Part shown: positions 60,700-64,000 of the stretch, piece by piece
Position numbering within the stretch: position 1 is the stretch's first letter
Layout of the letters: each line of letters starts with the position of its first letter
Assembly (NCBI GenBank): GCA_032164245.1
Contig: JAVMKO010000006.1
Location: 10,679,001 to 10,743,000, forward strand
Origin: Sternotherus odoratus
Lineage: Eukaryota > Chordata > Testudines > Kinosternidae
Length of the DNA stretch: 64,000 nt
Direction of reading: 5' to 3'
The notes under the pieces: model-generated
Told to the model about the DNA's origin: nothing
Databases searched by the model: none
Seen by the model: the letters and a program-made list of their open reading frames with translations, nothing else
Program-made: the position numbers and the translations under genes

Positions 60700-61260
60700 G
60701 AAATGTGCCTAATAACTGACAGAGATAGATTCATTAGAAATAGGTGAGGCTAACCAAATCTAGCAGCCTTCTTGGACATAGCAACTGATTTAGGAGGGAA
60801 ATGGATGTCATATACTTGGATTTCAATAATACATCTGATATAGTGTCATCTACAGTCATAAACATATAACACAGAGTATTAGAAACAGGCACAGAGAGTA
60901 CGAATTAATGGTAAGGTCTCCAAAGGGAGGATGTTTGAGGGGTTGGAAACAGAGACCCATGATATTAAATAATTGCATTAACTATTTAATATGCCAGAAG
61001 TGTCAATTCACCAAGATGATTATCTGCAGAAAACACCAAATTCAGAGAAGTAGCAAATGCACATCCGAACCAAACTGCAAAGAGTGGGCTGTGGGCAGTG
61101 AACTGAGATTCAATATTACAGAATATAAAGGATGGCACCTAAGAAGAGGCTTTAAACAGCACAGATTCAGATGACAGCTAACAGGGAAGCCCAAGAAAGA
61201 TGTACAGAACGACAGTCAGCGAAAGAAGAGCTCAGATCAACACAACATTGAGAAAAAAGC
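60700..61260 (+). pseudogene. LINE (CR1/L2-type) reverse-transcriptase and C-terminal remnants
   Basis: At about 60805 one frame gives DVIYLDFNNTSDIVSS, which corresponds to the VDVIYLDFSKAFDTV motif of CR1-type reverse transcriptases with the region already decayed. At 61080-61174 a frame gives GSELRFNITEYKGWHLRRGF, like the LKFNxxKCKVMHLG block. Frames are broken between them and no intact catalytic core remains. Confidence 0.55.
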
Positions 61261-61264
61261 TAAC

Positions 61265-62315
61265 TGTAGCCCAGAGAGCTAGCTTAAGGTATTTCCCATT
61301 GCAGTAATGCAAGAAACCTAGAGGCCAACATCCTGTGAGACATTCACTTAAGTAGTTAGCATAAGGCTTTGAGGGCTGTGAGCCTTAGCATAAGTGAGTT
61401 ACCCAACATTGACCCTGAGTTATTGGAGAACTGGGATATTACATTTAGGGGATTTGTGTATAAATCCTATCAGCTTTTGGATATATTAGGATAGGAACAT
61501 CTGCAAAAGTACAACTCCAAACTTGGCTGGGCAATGAATTGGTGTATCTGATAATAAGCTGAGATCGTTAATATACTAACCCCTAGGATAAGGGCACTCC
61601 AACATTATTACAGTGAGGAATATAGTTATGGACAAGAAGGCCATCTATCCATAGGAATATTCATGGCAGTAATGAGGCCCTATAGTAGGCCAAACCACTA
61701 TGTAAGCTTTGAGATCTTGACCATCGGATTTGCTTGGCATGCCAGAGGCAGAGTAGGACCCTTGTGGAAGGGTAGGACCCTGTCTCCCATCACTAGATCT
61801 CCAAGAAAAGACTGCAACTCTATGTAAGGGGATAGTGCAGGACATGACCACCTTCATGCTTCACTACAACTATATTCGCATTTGGTTTGGACCATGTGGG
61901 CTTTCACTAATTATGCTAACAACAGTACCTAAATGTGTCATTGCTGTGCACTTCCTGGTTCCTAACCAGACACTGAACTTAATTCTGATGTGCTTGATTC
62001 TGGGACTAGAACCTTTTAAAAATCAGAAATTTAATCACTGGAAATAAACAATAATCAATAACTACTTAGTGAATCAGGCAACATAATGCTATTCCTGGAT
62101 ACCCTGAATATAAAGGAAAAGTCACGTTTTAAACTGTGTTTCAATAGACCACTTTCACAAAGAAGCTAGAAACGTCGTTTGGTTTCCTACAGTTTAGGAA
62201 AGGTGCAGGAAAAAACCCCTAGAGAATCCACAAAAGAAGGCACCAAAAATGGTACGAACGTTGGAGGATAAGGCACATGAGACAAGCAGAGAGGGTAAGG
62301 CACTGTGGTAGCTAA
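61265..62315. other. Probable continuation of a decayed LINE, not resolved
   Basis: This lies between two CR1-like segments in the same orientation, but I cannot align it. No gene is seen. Confidence 0.35.
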
Positions 62316-62317
62316 AT

Positions 62318-62640
62318 TTATGTAGTGTGGAAAGGGGAGGACTCGAGGGACATGATCACAGTCTATAGATACCTCTCAAGGTACCAGTATAAATGAAGGA
62401 AGGGAATTAGTTACAATCCAGAAGATGGAGCAGTGGTTGGAACTTCAGGAAGAAAAAAATAGGCTAAATGTTAAGAATTGTTTCCTAACAAAGCAAGAGG
62501 CGTGATCGATGCACCATAACTGCATTAGAATAGAACTAAACAGACATTCCTGAGAGATGACATAGGATCCAAAAGGCAAGGAGTCAGGCTGGATGACCCC
62601 AGATGTCTTTTCTGGCCTCACTAAGGGACACGTTCTTCCT
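62318..62640 (+). mobile_element. CR1 LINE 3' region, sense
   Basis: GAGGGACATGATCACAGTCT, AGAATTGTTTCCTAACAAAG and GGCTGGATGACCCCAGATGT, then TTTTCTGGCCTCAC, occur in the order expected for a CR1 3' end. It probably belongs to the same insertion as 60700-61260. Confidence 0.65.
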
Positions 62641-62644
62641 CACT

Positions 62645-63585
62645 TACTCACACTGAGTAATACCTTAAGACACAGATGGTCACATGGATCTCAGATAGAC
62701 TACTCTGAGATTCTGAGACACTTGCTCATGGCTAGCTGTACCGTGCGCTGAGAGCCACTCCACTTAGGTCAATGGGCTTGCCGTGAAGTGAGGCACTACT
62801 GAAAATGAGGAAGGGTATCAGGAGCTGACCCAGAGCCAGGTGCTACTCAGTGTGAGGAGGGGTTGCATAATCAGGATCTATGTTTCCAGTTTCCAACAAA
62901 GCGAGTTACCCACTTTGAAGATAAAAGTGAAATGACATGCATGAAAGAGGCCAAATTAGGCATGAAAACAGAACTGTTTTAAGAGGAGTTTTTTAGCTTA
63001 TACAGGAAAGCAGAAGCAGATATGCAGTTATAACACAAGTCAAGTATACACCAGTGCAGAGCAAGGACATTCAAATAGCTCTGAATAACTGGATTTCAAG
63101 AAACCCAAAAGATATACTTGGAGATTTATCCCCATTTCTTTTGCCCAGGAGTTTCTGAGGGGGCATTACCATATGCAACAGAAAGGTCTTACTGGAATAG
63201 GATACCATAGTGAAATTGGCTTTGGGATCACAATGCCACAGCCTGTGTTTTTACTAAATAGAAATTTGCAAATAATGAATGGCAGAAGTTTGCTGAGGAT
63301 AAAAGATTACTGAATGAGGGGGTCATGGGGAGCTTTATACATGGACAAGGCAGGCCAACTATGACAGACAAATCATCTTGAAGAACCATGGTCAGAATCC
63401 TCTGCATCTGAAAATACACTAGGCTAGAAACTTTACCTGAGGAAGCTTTCAAGTGGGAACTGGAAGGATATTTCCTCACCAGTTCCCCAGGGAAAGCATC
63501 TCTCTTATACTGCTAACAACCGGGGAGAGGGAAACGTCCCATGGAGTGAAGTAGGTGGAAGGGAAAGACCATGTGTGGGAGCCAG
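62645..63585. other. Intronic sequence, nothing recognised
   Basis: No supportable feature is seen. Confidence 0.5.
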
Positions 63586-63589
63586 ATAG

Positions 63590-63835
63590 AAAGAAAAGGA
63601 GGCAAAGAGACACAACAGAAGAAAGAGAATGTAACCTGGCAAAAAGGAAAAGAGAACTGTCTGAGGGAGGGAGGGAGAGAGAGAGAGAGAGAGAGAGACG
63701 GGGAAGAAGGAAATGAAATAAAGTTATGGTGAAAATGAACTGAAAGAAAGAAAGAGAAAATGGAAAAGAGAAAGAAAATAAAGTAGGAGATGGGAGAAAA
63801 GAGAGAAGGAACTAAAGAAATAGAAATCAGATCTA
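63590..63835. repeat. Polypurine tract with (GA)n core
   Basis: Nearly 250 bp with few pyrimidines on the plus strand, centred on a (GA)n run at 63674-63698. The complementary open frame is low-complexity (Phe/Ser-rich) and not a gene. Confidence 0.9.
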
Positions 63836-64000
63836 CAAATGCTAGAATGTACACATATCCCTATACATACAACTTCAAGGTTAGTTAATTTAATTTCCAG
63901 TTTCCTATTCCAGACAAACTTTTAAGGGGGATTTTTAACTATATACAAAGTATACTATGAGCCTTTCTACTTTGGGGTTGGAGGAAGGGGGCAAAACAAA

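Noticed and set aside
63513..63854. 113-codon Phe/Ser-rich minus-strand frame
   Set aside because: It is the complement of a polypurine tract and low in complexity.
1..64000. A new multi-gene system or operon
   Set aside because: Only one gene is supportable, and all other structure is explained by introns and transposable elements.

Overview
This is vertebrate nuclear DNA. It is AT-rich and intronic, full of old transposable elements, and has no prokaryotic gene organisation. The repeat mix points to a sauropsid, most likely a turtle: CR1-type LINE fragments, Penelope-like elements, Harbinger-like and hAT MITEs, tRNA-derived SINEs and retroviral-type LTRs. The turtle call rests on my recognition of these repeats, not on a search.

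Only one gene can be supported: reticulon-1 (RTN1), on the minus strand, so transcription runs from high to low coordinates. Three coding pieces are visible. Two are the large exons specific to the long isoform RTN1-A, at 43661-42894 and 38734-37952; they join in frame across a 4.2 kb intron. The third is the short alternative first exon of RTN1-C at 8056-7996, about 30 kb further downstream. It starts with MQASADST, ends with MDCLWSNWKCQ, and stops at a donor of the same phase as the one ending the 38 kb exon. The first RTN1-A exon should lie beyond position 64000. The shared exons for the membrane-embedded reticulon homology domain should lie to the left of position 1. The window therefore holds the isoform-defining part of the locus: where the long neuronal form gets its acidic cytosolic N-terminus and where an internal promoter must start the short form.

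Layout. 1-7995 is intron between RTN1-C exon 1 and the homology-domain exons, with one Harbinger-like MITE and one hAT MITE bounded by a perfect 8 bp duplication. 7996-8400 is the RTN1-C first exon, its 5'UTR with two short upstream ORFs, and the presumed promoter. 8400-37951 is repeat-rich intron: a palindromic Penelope-like insertion carrying a TcMar-type element, CR1 fragments, twin hAT insertions, solo LTRs and nested MITEs. 37952-43661 holds the two RTN1-A exons and their intron. 43662-64000 is the upstream intron with more MITEs, an LTR, CR1 remnants and a polypurine tract.

I found no RNA gene, no CRISPR array and no second protein-coding gene. Nothing here looks like a new enzymatic or defence system. 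The points most worth following are the RTN1-C start region, the apparent loss of the RTN1-B initiator methionine, the covarying hairpins of one MITE family, and the nested or palindromic insertions.
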